A stretch of DNA of 64,000 nucleotides from Hymenopus coronatus (GCA_030762935.1 CM060897.1:113022176-113086175), one strand, 5' to 3'; counted from the first letter of the stretch, positions 43,430 to 55,772 are shown. The notes: a model not told the origin generated them from the letters alone. Numbers and translations are program-made.

Positions 43430-44330
43430 TTTCCCATGAAGACTGATGTCAGGTATACTGATGGATTCACCTCGGGGGTTGGAAGGGGCTACCAAAGCTA
43501 GCGCTGACCTGAGTACTCAGGTGTGTGTGCACCTCAGGGAACATATCTGTTGTATTTTCGGCCCCCCTTGCTCTCAAGCAAGGATGAAGTGGACACTTCA
43601 CATCCGCACGTCAACCCCAAAGGGCATAGCTATTGAGGACCTCGTTAGGGGCGACATTTATCAGTTTGTGACTACTAACTCTCTAGATTAGTGCCGGAGA
43701 ACATTGAGGAGTCTCATAGCCCCGCCCAGGCACATCAAGGACCAGACTTACCATTTTCTTTAGACATTTTGCCACTACTTTATTGGTGAAATATATGCAA
43801 TCTTAGCTTGTTATATGTATATCCTTAATATTCCAGTCATACGCGGCGGTGTATACCTTCTCAGCTAGTTTAGCAGCTTTATAGCGGCCAAAGTGACATT
43901 CAAATTTGTGGCAACACCAAAGGATCCTGGACAGACTGTGGTATTTGCAATGCTACTCTTGTTTGGGCTATTAGACACCAAGGTATTAAAGATAATGAGA
44001 TGGCGATTTTGTGGACCCGAAATGCAAAGAATGTGATAGATAAAGTATGTGAGGGCTCATCTTGAGATTTGGAGAAACAAATTGTTGCTGGACAGCCGTG
44101 GGTCTGGCAGTATTATGGGCAGCTTTATTTTTAACTTAACTAGAACTAGTCTCCGGGGAGTTATTGTCTAACTTACTGGTCACAACCCTCTGTGAAGATG
44201 CCATATGGAATGAAACCCGCTAAAGAAACTTTATATGGGAAATGTGGAAGAATTTGAAAGGCCCCAATATATGTGAATTTTAAGGCTCTGGGCTCCTTTT
44301 TGGGTGAACGTAAGGATATAAAGAAGAACT
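43430..44330 (+). pseudogene. Non-LTR retrotransposon RNase H fragment
   Basis: YTDGFTSGVGRG at about 43455 is the RNase H first-Asp block. About 500 bases later LVWAIRHQGIKDNEMAILW matches the W-x-P-G-H-x-G-x2-G-N-E block, and LRGVIV...LTGHNPLCEDA at about 44155-44200 matches the LTGH block downstream of RNase H. The middle is unreadable. It is a different element from the one at 24311, judging by the wording of the motifs. Confidence 0.5.
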
Positions 44331-44689
44331 AATACAAAAAAAGTGGTCCGTTTTACACGAACATCAGCTTTCAGTGAAATCCCAGGTTAAGAGGCACAAA
44401 GAACTCTAAGAGCATACGTACAAAGTTCTTTATTTAGCCCATTCATGTTTCATAATCAAAACTACAAAAGCAAATACATAAATAAATAAACAAATAATAA
44501 TAATATAATTAATTATTTATTGTACTTAGATTACATTTTCAATTATGTATTTACAAAATCGCGTAGTTATTTACATTTAGGTTTGAGTACCGCTTAGGCT
44601 CTACATCCCTTAGATCCCTGACTGTTAGTAAGTATAGCCCCCATAGTTTGTGGTATCTATTCCATGATATTCTCTAAGCTGTCTCTGCT
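44331..44689. other. No recognised feature
   Basis: AT-rich, with an AATAATAATATAA-type simple run near 44500. Confidence 0.45.
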
Positions 44690-45005
44690 GTTCTATTTAT
44701 TTTTTCTTACACATTTTTGTTTTAACTTTGTTATATTTCTTTAATTCCTCTCATTATTCCTTGACATTCAACAATTTGATCGCTACCATCTCGCCTGGCA
44801 TATTATTTCATCTGCATTTCCAAATTTGTCGCTTCTTTACATTCAGTTAAACAGTGAACAATACTGTCTTTCTCCCCGCATAAAATACAACGTTCTAGTT
44901 AATTGCCTCTCATCCCTTTCAAACGTAATGCTCTTGTCATCATCCAAGACATTACTTTCCTCTCTTGCTTATCACAAATATCTACATACATATCCCTCTC
45001 TTGAT
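44690..45005 (-). pseudogene. Non-LTR retrotransposon C-terminal fragment (minus)
   Basis: The minus strand reads MSWMMTRALRLKGMRGN, a stop, then LERCILCGEKDSIVHCLTEC and KEATNLEMQMK. This is a single-frame Cys-x2-Cys...His-x3-Cys C-terminal motif with one internal stop. It points the opposite way from the two remnants at 42540 and 43430, so it is a separate insertion. Confidence 0.6.
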
Positions 45006-45835
45006 TATTAATTGAAAAACAAAGGATATGCACTTATTTTCATTTATATTTTATCCATCATTTTATATAATAATTTTATATGTACACATATTTTCTCTTT
45101 ATTTTTCAGTGTGAATGTGGAAACATTTATTTTCTAGTTCATCCTGTATCTGCTAATTTATTTCTTGCGGATTTACAGAATGCATATCCCATGCCTATTT
45201 TCGTCAATACTCTAGCGGCACCCTGCAGCACTTCTAGCTCTTAATTATCTTGAGCTGTTAATCAAGACATGAATTTCCTCACTGTACTTCAACAAAATTG
45301 TGCACCATCACTGGGAATAGTAGGTTTGTTATTTTTAAATATCTATGCTCCTGGTTGCGACGCCGGTTCAAAAATGGAAATTAATCCACACTAACACAAT
45401 CTTTTGACTGAAGCGTGTTGTCTGTTCTACAGCAAATGAATGTGTTGGATCATTCTGAGTAGAGAACTTCGTTGAAGGCTGATCAGAGTACTTACTGAGA
45501 GCAGATAGTCGTCTTGGAGGATGTTGTCCATGCCGAGTCGGCTGACTAGCATAAAGTCAATTTAAATTGCGCAAAACGAAAATTGCGGAAGTACTTGGTA
45601 CTTCAAGAAAAATTTAAGGAATATATAGTTTAGTAAACTCAACATCTTTTAATTATTCGTTTCGAATCGGCTTATCCTCCCCGTATTTGTAGGACTGACA
45701 CTCCCTAGAACTTACAAGCCTGTCTGGGAGCCAACGGTACGAAAACATAGAATGGAGAACCTGTTACGAGGGGTCGCAGGCATGATCATGAGGAAGTGGA
45801 TGATATGAAATGTAAGCGCACTGATGATTGGAAAA
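45006..45835. other. No recognised feature
   Basis: 45360-45560 has somewhat higher GC and no stop-free frame of note. I see no family. Confidence 0.4.
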
Positions 45836-45942
45836 GTGATGACGGAATAATTGGTGGAATGAGTGGTGAGGGAAACCGGAGGACTCGGAGAAAACCCGTC
45901 CAGATGCCGCTTCGTACACCACGAATCCCATATGCGTGCATC
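45836..45942 (-). mobile_element. SINE-A body fragment (minus)
   Basis: GTGAGGGAAACCGGAGGACT, CGGAGAAAACCCGTCCAGAT and CCACGAATCCCATATGCGTG are the reverse of the SINE-A body. Neither head nor tail is intact. Confidence 0.65.
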
Positions 45943-46490
45943 TTTTAGTTATAAATGATTTATAATTTATATAAAATCAATAAGAACTGATAGGATTTGA
46001 AATACTTGCCTTGAAATAATTTTAAAAAACACATTTTATCTGTTATATTACCTCTGTGAAATTTGATAAAATTTTGTAAAATTGAAAAATTATTCTATTT
46101 TATAATAAAATAATATTAATACTAAACTTTAAGAAAATATATCGTTTTCCTCACTTGGCAAACTTTAACTTCAACTTAACTGAATCTATAAATGGGTAGG
46201 CGCATACTTCTTAATAGTCACTCCCAACTTTAGACATCATTTATTTTCTCGCAAACCTTTTTCCAATATTTTTCATATTCAAAATGTGCCCACTATACAA
46301 TTTTTCACTAATATGTTTAAAACGTTTTATACTGTCTTTCAAAGCACATTAAAGAAAATTGTAATATTACTTTTTCAAAATAATGCTTTAATTTTTATAA
46401 ATAAATTATCAATATTTTAAAAATCATGAGTTGTAGAAGGTACAAAAAGTAATCACTTTTCTCCACTAATTAGGGCTAATACTAAAAAAA
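45943..46490. other. No recognised feature
   Basis: Very AT-rich stretch, with no frame or shared repeat. Confidence 0.5.
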
Positions 46491-47233
46491 TAAAATGATG
46501 TGCTCCATTCACATGACTTTCTTTGGATCTCTGTAACAAATGATTAATAAGCTTATTCTTCTATCTCCTTCATGCTAATTGAGACAAACATTAGCAGAAA
46601 CGGTCTTATTACTAGCTTCCTTGTACGTAGAAGGGAAACAAGGGAATACACTAGGCTAAACCGACAGTCAAATGTTTTAAAACGTGGTTGCTATGGGATT
46701 GAAATACATTTATTTGTGGTCACTAGTTGGTAAGTTCCCGTATGAGAAAAGTATAAGTATTTTAAACTTGAAACCAATAACAAGGAATATCTCGAAAACG
46801 GTCAACTCCATGAAAAAAAAATGTATATGACATAAATTGTGTGTTTTTACAAGATCTACATTTTTTGTTAAGTAAGTTTTTGTCTATCTCTTACGGTGTG
46901 CCAGTTACCTATGCAAAATTCCGCAAAGTTCACCCAGAATAAGGATGTATTCAGAAGCTATTCCCCAAAAATTCAAAATATACATTTCATTTGTCATGTA
47001 AATGTCTTTAATATATGATATTTTAATCAAAATCGTAAGAGCCAATTTTGAGAAAATTAAAATGTTCGAATAATATTCAATGTAAAGCGTAGTTATACAT
47101 AGACAGATAGACACGCACAACGGACATTTTTCTAAAAACACATATTTCCGGTGAAATCGCGGTATCGAATTCCTGGTTACATTACAATACTTTTCTATAC
47201 ACTATGTACATAGTACGTGTAGAGAAAGTAAAT
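46491..47233 (-). mobile_element. R1 element, nearly complete (743 bp)
   Basis: From AAATGATGTGCTCCATTCAC to GTACGTGTAGAGAAAGTAAA. The GCTAAT (46574) / ATTAGC (46590) hairpin is perfect. The stretch around the TACCAA palindrome is deleted. Confidence 0.9.
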
Positions 47234-47542
47234 ATAATATGACACATCTATCTGTAAATTCATATGCAGTAAAACTGGATGGTTGGATTAACTATTTTTA
47301 AAAATACACCACGTATTCATTTTTACAATGAATTTAGAAAGTAAAACTTATTATTCAAAAAAACCATGTAAGCTATCATTTTGATACATGGCAAAATATC
47401 ACTATTACTGCATATAATAACCGGTATAGATTTCAATAGGATAATCAAATATTACATACTGAGGATTTTCCAAATTTTACAGATATATATATAGTACTTA
47501 AAATACTGAATTATCTATGCAATGGCTGTTTGTGTGCACGAA
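47234..47542. other. No recognised feature
   Basis: AT-rich spacer between two opposite R1 copies. Confidence 0.45.
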
Positions 47543-48435
47543 TTTTTACTTTATCTACACGTTCTATGTACATAGTGTATAGAGGAAGTATTGTATTCCA
47601 CCCAAAAATTTGATACTGAGGTTTTACCGGATACACATTTTAGGACCTCTTGAATCCAAAAAAAGTATTTTTAGAAAAAGGCCCGTGTATGTCTGTCTCT
47701 GTGTGTCTGTGTATAGCACAGCTCAGAAACGAAAAGACGTTAAATACCAAACTTGGTATTTAAGTTTAGTATGCTCCAAGGATGCGACCGAATATTTTCA
47801 AGAAAACCCCCACCCTAAACTGGCCTTTACATGGAAAAATTATCGAAACTTTTGATTTTCTCAAAAATGACTAACGATTTTGATTAAAATACCGCATATT
47901 AAAGCCATTTCCATTACAAATAAAATGTATATGTTGAATTTTCTGGGAATAGCTTCTGAAGACGTGGTTTATTCTGGATGGATTTTACTGAATTTTGCAC
48001 AACTAGTAAACCGTAAGAAATAGACAGAAGCTTTCTGCATAAAAATGTAGAATTCGTTAAAATATACAATTTATGTCCTATTAAGTTTTTCGTGGAGTTT
48101 AGCGTTTTCGAGGTATTCCTTGTTATTAGTTTCAATAAAATTGTAAAGTACTTATACTTTTCTCAGACAGGAACTGTCTGTTTTTCTTTTGTTCTACTCC
48201 TGGCCAAGCAAAGAAGCAATTTGCAACAACAAACACAGCTTTTAAGATATTTGACTATCACTTTAGCAATGCGCATTGCTTTAATTCCCTTATACTTAAA
48301 AGAAACTAAGTAATGAGAACATTCTGCTATTGTTTATCTCAAATAGTATTATTAGATAAAAGAATCATCTTTTGAAAGAAGTATGTTTTAGAGCAACTGG
48401 AGAAAGTCATGTGAGTTTAAATTATCAAATTTTCT
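47543..48435 (+). mobile_element. R1 element, complete copy
   Basis: From TTTTACTTTATCTACACGTT to GAGAAAGTCATGTGAGTTTA. The palindrome is clear (CTATGTACATAG core) and the TACCAAACTTGGTATTTAAG block intact. Confidence 0.92.
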
Positions 48436-48910
48436 ATTTTATGTTCACCTAGATAACTGTAAACATTTATTACACATTTCGTCGTAAGCACATAGAGAAT
48501 ATATTCTCAAACGTTTTAATACATGTCGCTATATGCTGCCTTTGAAATTGCAGTCTCTCCTTTCGTAGCGAGAAATAACTAGACGTATTTGCAGCTGATT
48601 ATGCAGCATAAAACGATCATGCATTACGTTTAACTTTGTACTTCGACTTATTTTTTCATTGGCAGTTATAGTTCACTTACTTTTTCTTCCTCAAACATGA
48701 TTTGATAACCCTTTCGGTGTTAACAGAAATGTTGATAAAATGCATGTTCACTCTTCATATTAGAAGCTATTTAGGGTTTAATTATTTTATTTATATTTTG
48801 ATCCCATTTATCTTTGATAGATACAGCATTTTCAAATAATTACAATTCAAACCATCAACATGAATATGTTTGATGCCACAAAATGTTTGATTGAGATACA
48901 TTTCATGTTT
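48436..48910. other. No recognised feature
   Basis: AT-rich, nothing shared. Confidence 0.45.
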
Positions 48911-49980
48911 TAAGCATCTGATGTGCTCCATTCACATGCCTTTCTCTACACCTCTGTAACAAATTATTGTTAATAAGCTTATTCTTCTATCTATTTAGTG
49001 CTAAAACAGTAGCAGAAACTGCCTGTTTGTTAGTTGCTTTATAAGTAGAAGCGAAATAGAAGTTTAAATATTTTAAAACTGAAATCAATAATAAGGAATA
49101 TCTCGAAAACCGCAAACTTCACGAAAAAATGTATTTCACATAAATTGTGTGTTTTATCGTGATCTACATTTATTGTGTAGTAAGTTTAGCTCCATCTCTT
49201 ACGGTTTACCAGTTATGCAAAATTCAATACAAATCATCAAGAATAAAGAGATCTTTAAGGGCTATTCCCAGAAAATTCAAGATATATATTTTATTGGTCA
49301 AAAATATCGAATTTTTTTGAGAAACTCAAAAATATCGAATTTTTTTCCATGTAAAGGGTAGTTTGGGGTGGGGGGAATTTTTTGCAAATCTTCGTGTCGC
49401 ATCCTTGGAAGATACCAAACTTAAATACCAGGTTTAGTATTTGTTTTTGAGCTTTGCTGTTTACACACACACAGATACACACACATACACTGATCTTTTT
49501 TCCAGATATTCTTTTTTTTTTTGGATTCAGGGGGACCTAAAACATGTATTTCCAGTGAAATCTCGGTATCGAATTTTTTGGTGTAACACAATAACTTCTC
49601 TATACACTATGTACATAAATAATAATAATAACTCCATGGCACGACAGCTTACATGGAACCTTGACCTTCAGCCCGGCCGCTGCGTCCCCCATCTCGGTCC
49701 ACGACCGACGTCATGGATATGGTGCAGTATTGGAAGGTGAGACGTGATCAGCGCCTCGAACCCACCCGACCGGTTAATGCGGAGCCACTACTTCTCCATC
49801 AAATAGCTCCTCAGTTGGCTCCCCAGGGACCTCACGAGGCTGAGTGCTCCCCGGTCCAGGTCTCCCAGCGTGGGAAAAATCCCCACGCCGGTACTGGGAA
49901 TCGAAACTAGGTCTTCTCTTGGCAAGCAGCAACGCTACCACCGCGCTGTAGGTAGTATATATATATAGAAAAAGTAAAAA
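48911..49980 (-). mobile_element. R1 element split by SINE-E
   Basis: From AAGCATCTGATGTGCTCCAT to ATAGAAAAAGTAAAAATATC. The SINE at 49615-49955 sits inside the 5' palindrome, between CTATGTACAT and GTAGTATATA. Confidence 0.88.
49615..49955 (-). mobile_element. SINE-E inside the R1 palindrome
   Basis: GC-rich compared with its surroundings. An AATAATAATAATAA run at the left is the reverse of a TTA-rich tail. CTGGGAATCGAAACTAGG and GCAACGCTACCACCGCGC at the right are a reverse tRNA-like head (B box CTAGTTTCGATTCCC). A shorter relative is at 6195. Two 65-99 codon plus frames across it are SINE sequence, not genes. Confidence 0.7.
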
Positions 49981-50525
49981 TATCTACAGTTTACGTGTTC
50001 TTCTTATACAAAATTACTTGTAATGAAGATAATTTACAGCCTATTCACAGAATAGGAATATAATAAAATAATTGTAAAATAAGAAAATGAAAAATCAAGG
50101 AAAATAGAAGCTACATCTGAAAAGATTAGAGCCGACTATACTACCTAAAATAGTATATGAATATAAACCGAAGGATAAAAGCAATTTAAGGAAGACCTAC
50201 GGGAAGATAGAAGGAATAACAGTTGGGGTGGAACAGGCAATTTTCCTAACTCATGAAGCGGAGGAGAAGGAAGAGCAGAATTTTCTTGTCACTTCTAACG
50301 TATTTGCACTTAAATGGGCGTTAAAAAACCAATTTAATTGCATATTTCTGTGTAAGTAGTCCTAATGGGCGTGAGAATACTCCAAACATATGTTAAAGCA
50401 ATGATAAATGGCGCAATAAAGCAATGGTGAAGAGCAGACGTGCACTGTGTTTTCCTTAACAAATTTAAACTTTCGAGAGACCCATTTACAGAGGAAAAAA
50501 ACAAACATACAAAGAAACAACAAAA
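49981..50525. other. No recognised feature
   Basis: A-rich stretch with purine-rich runs (GAAGCGGAGGAGAAGGAAGA). No supported exon. Confidence 0.45.
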
Positions 50526-51177
50526 AACTGATGTGTTTCATTTACATATCTTTCTCTCGTTGTTCCACAAACACATTTTTCTTACAAAAGATTATTGTTT
50601 GATCTACGTCATGCTAATCTAGACAAACATTAGCAAAATTGGTCTTATTTCTTGTTTTCTTGTAAGTAGAAGTGAAATATGGGAATACGCTATGCTAAAG
50701 TGATAGTCAAATCTTTTAAAAGCCAGTCGCTATGTGCACTAGGTTCGATTTGCATGGTCCCGTTTTAGGAAAGTTAATTACTTTAAAATTGAAATCAATA
50801 ACAATTACTTGAGAACCGTCAAATCTACAAGAAAAAAAGTGTATGACAAATTATGTGTTTTAAAGAGATCTATTTCTTGTGTGGTAAGTTTTTGTCTATC
50901 TCTTACGGTTTAACCGTTAAGCAAAATTTTGCAAAACTCAACAAGAACAAAGCGCTGTTTCTAGTGTCGCATCCTTGGAAGATACTGAACTTAAATACCA
51001 AGTTTGGTATTTTACCAGCTATTCGTTTTTGAGCTTTGCTGTCCACAGAAACACACCCTGAGGGACCTCAAATCATATATTGCCGATGAAATCTCGGTAA
51101 CGAATTTTTTGAGTGGAATACAATACCTGCTCTATGCACCATGTACGTTGTACAAACGGGGCACAGAAAGTACAAAT
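50526..51177 (-). mobile_element. R1 element with a central deletion
   Basis: From AACTGATGTGTTTCATTTAC to GGGGCACAGAAAGTACAAAT. About 200 bases between the AACCGTAAG-equivalent and the CGCATCCTTGGAAGATACTG block are missing, and the microsatellite core is short. Confidence 0.85.
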
Positions 51178-51441
51178 AACTAAAATGAAAAGGACTTTAA
51201 AAAATCCTAAACACTACGTCCCGCTATTTGTTTTCTTATACCACGATATGCATTGTCATTTTTTATACTTTAGATTTCAAAATTTTAGGACTCTACGATT
51301 AAAATCGCCAAAATGGAGAGGATTATTTGCTTTTATGGTAACATTAGAGTTTCTCTTGGCAAAAACAATTGAGCATCTATCTTCTAAAATAAATCAGAAC
51401 ATAGTCCTTTTACGCAATTTTTACACATTTTTCTGGATCTT
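51178..51441. other. Short spacer, open but unrecognised
   Basis: A 119-codon plus frame (51113-51472) crosses this spacer and ends inside the next R1. It has no motif, so I take it as chance. Confidence 0.35.
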
Positions 51442-51583
51442 TTTACTTTCTCCATACGCACTATGTACATAGTGTATAGAGAAAGTATTGCACTCCACCC
51501 AAAAATTTCATACTGAGATTTCACCGGAAATATATGTTTTAGGGTCCCCAATATCCAAAAAAAAAAGCATTTTCACAAAAAGG

Positions 51584-51620
<37 letters not shown>

Positions 51621-52328
51621 GAGTGTCTGTGAACACTATAACTCAAAAACGAAAAGTCGATAAAATACCAAACTTGGTATTTAAGTTTAGTATCTTCCAG
51701 GGATGCGACACGAAGATTTTTAGAAAAATCCCCCCACCCCCAACTACTCTTTACATGGAACTTTTTTCGAAAATTTTTATTTTCTCAAAAATGACTCTAA
51801 CGATTTTGATTAAATTTCGGATATTAAAACATATTTACCTGAAAAATAAAATGTATATCTTGAATTTTCTGGGAATAGCCTCTGAAAAGTAGTTTATTCT
51901 GGATGAATTTTACGGAATTTTGAATAACTGCTAAACCGTAAGAGATGGACAAAAACGTACTTCACTAAAAATGTAGAGCACATTAAAACACAATTTTTGA
52001 TATATACATTTTTTTCGTGGAGTTCGTCGTTTTTGAGACATTCCTTATTTTTGGTTTCTGCTATGAAAAACGTATACTTTTCTCATACAGGAACTTGTCA
52101 ACTCCTATCCGTATAAACAAAGGAACTTCAGTCACATAGCAACCGGCTTTTGACTATCACTTTAACCTATGGTTGTCCCTTATTTCACTTCTACTTACAA
52201 GGAAGCGAGTAATATTTCTGCTAATTATTTCTGATTAGCATAAAGTAAATAGAAGTATAAGCTTTTTAAGCATAATTTGTTGCAGGAATATGGAGAAAGT
52301 CATGTGAATGGTACACATCAGATTTTTC
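51442..52328 (+). mobile_element. R1 element, complete copy, same subfamily as 56428
   Basis: The 5' end TACTTTCTCCATACGCACTA and 3' end GAAAGTCATGTGAATGGTAC share diagnostic bases (TACGCAC, GGTACACATC, CACTATAACTC/CACGATAACTC) with the copy at 56428, and the two look closer to each other than to the rest. An uninterrupted GT run lies at 51587-51618. Confidence 0.92.
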
Positions 52329-52659
52329 TATTCCCGTTCCTTACAGTACATTCTCTTTGCTCGGTTCCATCGATTTTCAATGTTAGTTCCACGGCTTGTT
52401 CCATTATTACCATAACCATCAATATCCTAACAGAAATGTCAGTAAAACTTTCCAGCCTTGCTGCTTCAATTTTGTTTAGTCAACGACTTCTTATTTTTTT
52501 ATTTCATTTTTGACCAAACAGCAAGAAATCACAAACCATTTTCTAATTAATTAAACCTGGTACAGTTTGCCACTGGCTACTGCTTGCCCACTACAATGGC
52601 CAACAACCTTAGAAAAAATTTAATAGTTAAATAAAGTTAGAATGAACAATTCATTGCCA
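52329..52659. other. No recognised feature
   Basis: A 78-codon plus frame that begins in R1 and runs to 52513 has no motif. Confidence 0.4.
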
Positions 52660-52860
52660 TTCAATGCAATTCACCGATCTCCCTGTCTCTAGCTGGTTGC
52701 TCTACCACCTATTATGGCAACATACCGGCACGGCATTACCTTTCTCAACTGACTCACATGTATCTCGGTGAATCTCAAGCAGATCTGAAATTATTTTGAG
52801 ATGACATACCCCAAAGGTGACGTACAATATCGTAACTAATTTAAGCCCCGGGATTTATAG
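52660..52860 (-). mobile_element. SINE-F (minus), first of a second facing pair
   Basis: CTCCCTGTCTCTAGCTGGTT and GCAACATACCGGCACGGCAT match 36468-36540 in the same orientation. TTATTTTGAGATGACATACC near 52790 is answered by GGATATGTCATCTCAGAATA near 52960, an inverted match inside the pair. Confidence 0.6.
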
Positions 52861-52899
52861 TTTAACCAACTATTGAATCGATTAGTGCTAATTTTTTTT

Positions 52900-53155
52900 T
52901 TCACACACATTGTGTATAGGACAGATGCTGAATAGTTAGAATTATACTGCCACCAGTGGGATATGTCATCTCAGAATAATTTGGGATCACCTGTGGTTTA
53001 AAGGGAAACATGCGAGTCACTTGAGAACTTTAATGCCATAGTAGCTTAGTGGTAGAACAACCGTCTAGAGAGCGGGACATCCGTGGTACAAATCCCGGCT
53101 ATGGCATTGAATTTTTCAGTGTGACTAACTTTTCAACTCCTGTGCTTGTGTGAAA
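52900..53155 (+). mobile_element. SINE-F (plus), second of the pair
   Basis: TAGCTTAGTGGTAGAACAAC (A-box region) and CATCCGTGGTACAAATCCCG (B-box region) form a tRNA-like head. Then GGCATTGAATTTTTCAGTGT and TGTGCTTGTGTGAAAAAAAC follow, as at 36935. Confidence 0.65.
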
Positions 53156-53373
53156 AAAACAAACAGTTATAAGAAAATTCAAATTAACAAGAAATGCAGA
53201 CATCAATAGACAGGTGGTTTAAATATTGTAGTTTACATAGAGGCAGTCATTTGTAGCATCTGTTACATGCATTGTAAAATATTTCAGCGTGAAAATCAAC
53301 TTTTATGGATCGGTTCTTTGCAATCTACGTGCACAGATTGAATCGGCACAAATCGAATCTTGGCAGCCAAAGG

Positions 53374-53492
53374 TTTAAGGGAGTTGCAGAACTCAACGGA
53401 GGTGAGGAGCTGCGGGTGTTAACGTGGATTATAAGAAGTGAACTGATGAGTTTTAACTTAAAATAGCCCCGCTGAGTTCTGCAACTCTTTTA
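53374..53492. repeat. Isolated hairpin, 27-bp stem
   Basis: TTAAGGGAGTTGCAGAACTC (from 53374) pairs with GAGTTCTGCAACTCTTTTAA (to 53492), with two or three mismatches over 27 bp and a loop of about 65 nt. It lies outside the R1 copies and SINEs. It could be a small MITE remnant or an RNA hairpin. Confidence 0.6.
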
Positions 53493-53617
53493 ACACACGA
53501 AGGTATATCTGCTCACGTCAAATGCAGGATAGTCACCTAGCACATCTAACATTTATTACCGGTATCCAGGAATTAAGTACAAACATTACAAATATAACCT
53601 CAGATTTTCACATTCAG

Positions 53618-54745
53618 TTTTACTTTCTCTACCACGTATACACTAAATAGAGAAGGTGTTGCATTCAACCCAAAACTTCAATACCGAAATATCACTTGAT
53701 ACCTATATTTTGGGATCTCCGGAATGAAACAAGTTAGTAAAAGGCCCGTCTGTGCGTCCGTATGTCTGCCTGTGAACAGCGTAACTGAAGAAATCGAAGA
53801 ACTTGCTAAATATCAAACTTGGTGTTTAAGTTCAACATTTTTCAGGAATGCGAAAACAAAAAAGATTCAAGAAATCTCTCGCTCCAAACTACCCTTTTCA
53901 TGGAATATTTTTCGAACATTTTGATTTTCTCAAAAACTGCATAAAAACTGTTTGGTAAAATATCATCACAATGTTTATATTCTGGAAATATCCTATGCAG
54001 TCCTGTTCACTCTGAATAACTTTTTCATAGCTAATTAACCTAAGAGATAAAAAAAATGTTTATACACAAAACATGTAGATCTCGTTAAAGCACAGAACGC
54101 ATATTCTAGAAGCTCTTTGTTATTGGTTTATTTTCCAATTACTACACTATTCTCAAATTGGAAGTCGTTATTCATTTTTGTTTTTATTTTTTACCCTAGT
54201 CAGATCAATAGAATTGAATTTCAAGACCTTGACATGACAATTAGCTATTAAAAGCGTTGAAATCAATTTTCTTAGTTCTCCCCTTGTACCCATAAGGAGA
54301 TATGTAATAATACAGTATTCTTATTACCATCCAATAGGGTGCAGTTTCTACCACCTACCATAGAACTTAGGGCATTTCCGTAAAATATGGCACCTTTGTG
54401 AAACATTTATGGTCGCGCCGTGGCGAAAGTGGTTTGACAAAATGGCACTAGGCAGTTTTTCTCCGGGTTCTCCAGTATCCCCCACTATCACATACCACCG
54501 GTGTTTCATTTTCATTCCATGTATGAAAAATTTTATCTCCTGCGGTACCGCATGTAGTAAATTCGGGTGTTAAATGTTATGAAAACATTGTGCCTGAAAC
54601 TCCGTCATGTATTAAAATTTTAGAATAATGTCCATGAAAGCTCTCATATAAATGGCGTAGCTGTGAAATAATGAAGAAGATGGCAACAAAAGACTTTGTA
54701 AGAATAGTTCGCGGAAGTCATTTGAATGAAACACGTGTTATTTTT
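53618..54745 (+). mobile_element. R1 element, diverged, split by SINE-A
   Basis: From TTTACTTTCTCTACCACGTA to AAGTCATTTGAATGAAACAC. The SINE-A insertion at 54411-54583 lies in the 3' third. Low similarity to other copies suggests an old one. Confidence 0.8.
54411..54583 (+). mobile_element. SINE-A, diverged, inside R1
   Basis: GTCGCGCCGTGGCGAAAGTG is the head start. The B box is lost by a deletion, and CAGTTTTTCTCCGGGTTCTC and CCACCGGTGTTTCATTTTCA continue the body. Confidence 0.7.
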
Positions 54746-54872
54746 AATTTTATTACCTTATGCTTTATAGTTTATTGCGTTTAATCAACTTTCCTTATTT
54801 TTATTCTCAATAAAACTACCAACTGTAAATTAAATTGATAGAATTTGAATAATATGCTTACTATTTCTTTGT

Positions 54873-55772
54873 TAATTTCTTTACACGTACTATGTACATA
54901 GTGTACAGAGAAGGTATTGCGTTGTTACCAAAAATTTGATACCGAGATTTCACCAGAAATATATTTTTTGAGACGACCTGAATCTCCCCCCCCCAAAAAA
55001 AAACAATATTTTTAGTAAAATGTCCCTGTGTGTATGTATGCGTAGGTGTGTGTTTGTCTTTAAGTGTGTATATTCCTGTGGGCAGAATTGCTCAAAAATG
55101 AAAAGTCTGTTAAATATCAAATATGGTATTTAAGTTTAGTATCTTCCAAGAATCGACACGAAGATTTTCAAGAAAATTCTCCCACTTCCGACTACCGTTT
55201 ACATGGACCAACTTTCAATACTTTTGATTTTATCACAAATGGCTCTAACAATTTTGATTAAAATATCGTATATTAAGGGTATTTACATGCAAAAATAAAA
55301 TGTATATCTTGAATTTTCTGGAAATAACCTCTATATTCTGGATCAGTTTTTCGAATTTTGCATAACTGGTGAACCGTAGGAGAAAGACAAAAGCTTACTT
55401 AAGAAAACAAAAAAATGTACACCTCGCTAAAACACACAATTTATTTCATATACATTTATATATTTTTTTCATGGAGTTGACCATTTTAGAGATATTCCTT
55501 GTTATTGCTTTCCGTTTTAAAATACTTAAACTATTCCCATACGGGAAGCTGTAAACACTTGGCGATGCGGATTTCAACGGATTAACAGACCACATTTCAA
55601 GACACTTGACCTTCAATTTAGTCTAATATGCTCCCTTATTTCCCTTCTGCTTCTAAGGAACTAAGTAATAAGACCGTTTCTGCTAATTTTATCTCGATTA
55701 CTACGAAGTCGATACAAGAATAAAAATATTAACAATAATTTGTTACAGAGCTATAAAGAAAATCATGAAATA
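54873..55772 (+). mobile_element. R1 element, complete copy
   Basis: From TAATTTCTTTACACGTACTA to GCTATAAAGAAAATCATGAA. It has an unusual run of nine C (54987-54995) before CAAAAAAAAAC in the block that is otherwise CTGAATCCAAAAAA. Confidence 0.9.

Noticed and set aside
49441..49910. Two GC-rich plus-strand frames as a coding exon
   Set aside because: They are the SINE-E insertion read from the wrong side, with a reverse tRNA-like head at the right.
51113..51472. 119-codon plus-strand frame as a gene
   Set aside because: It begins and ends in R1 copies and has no recognisable domain.
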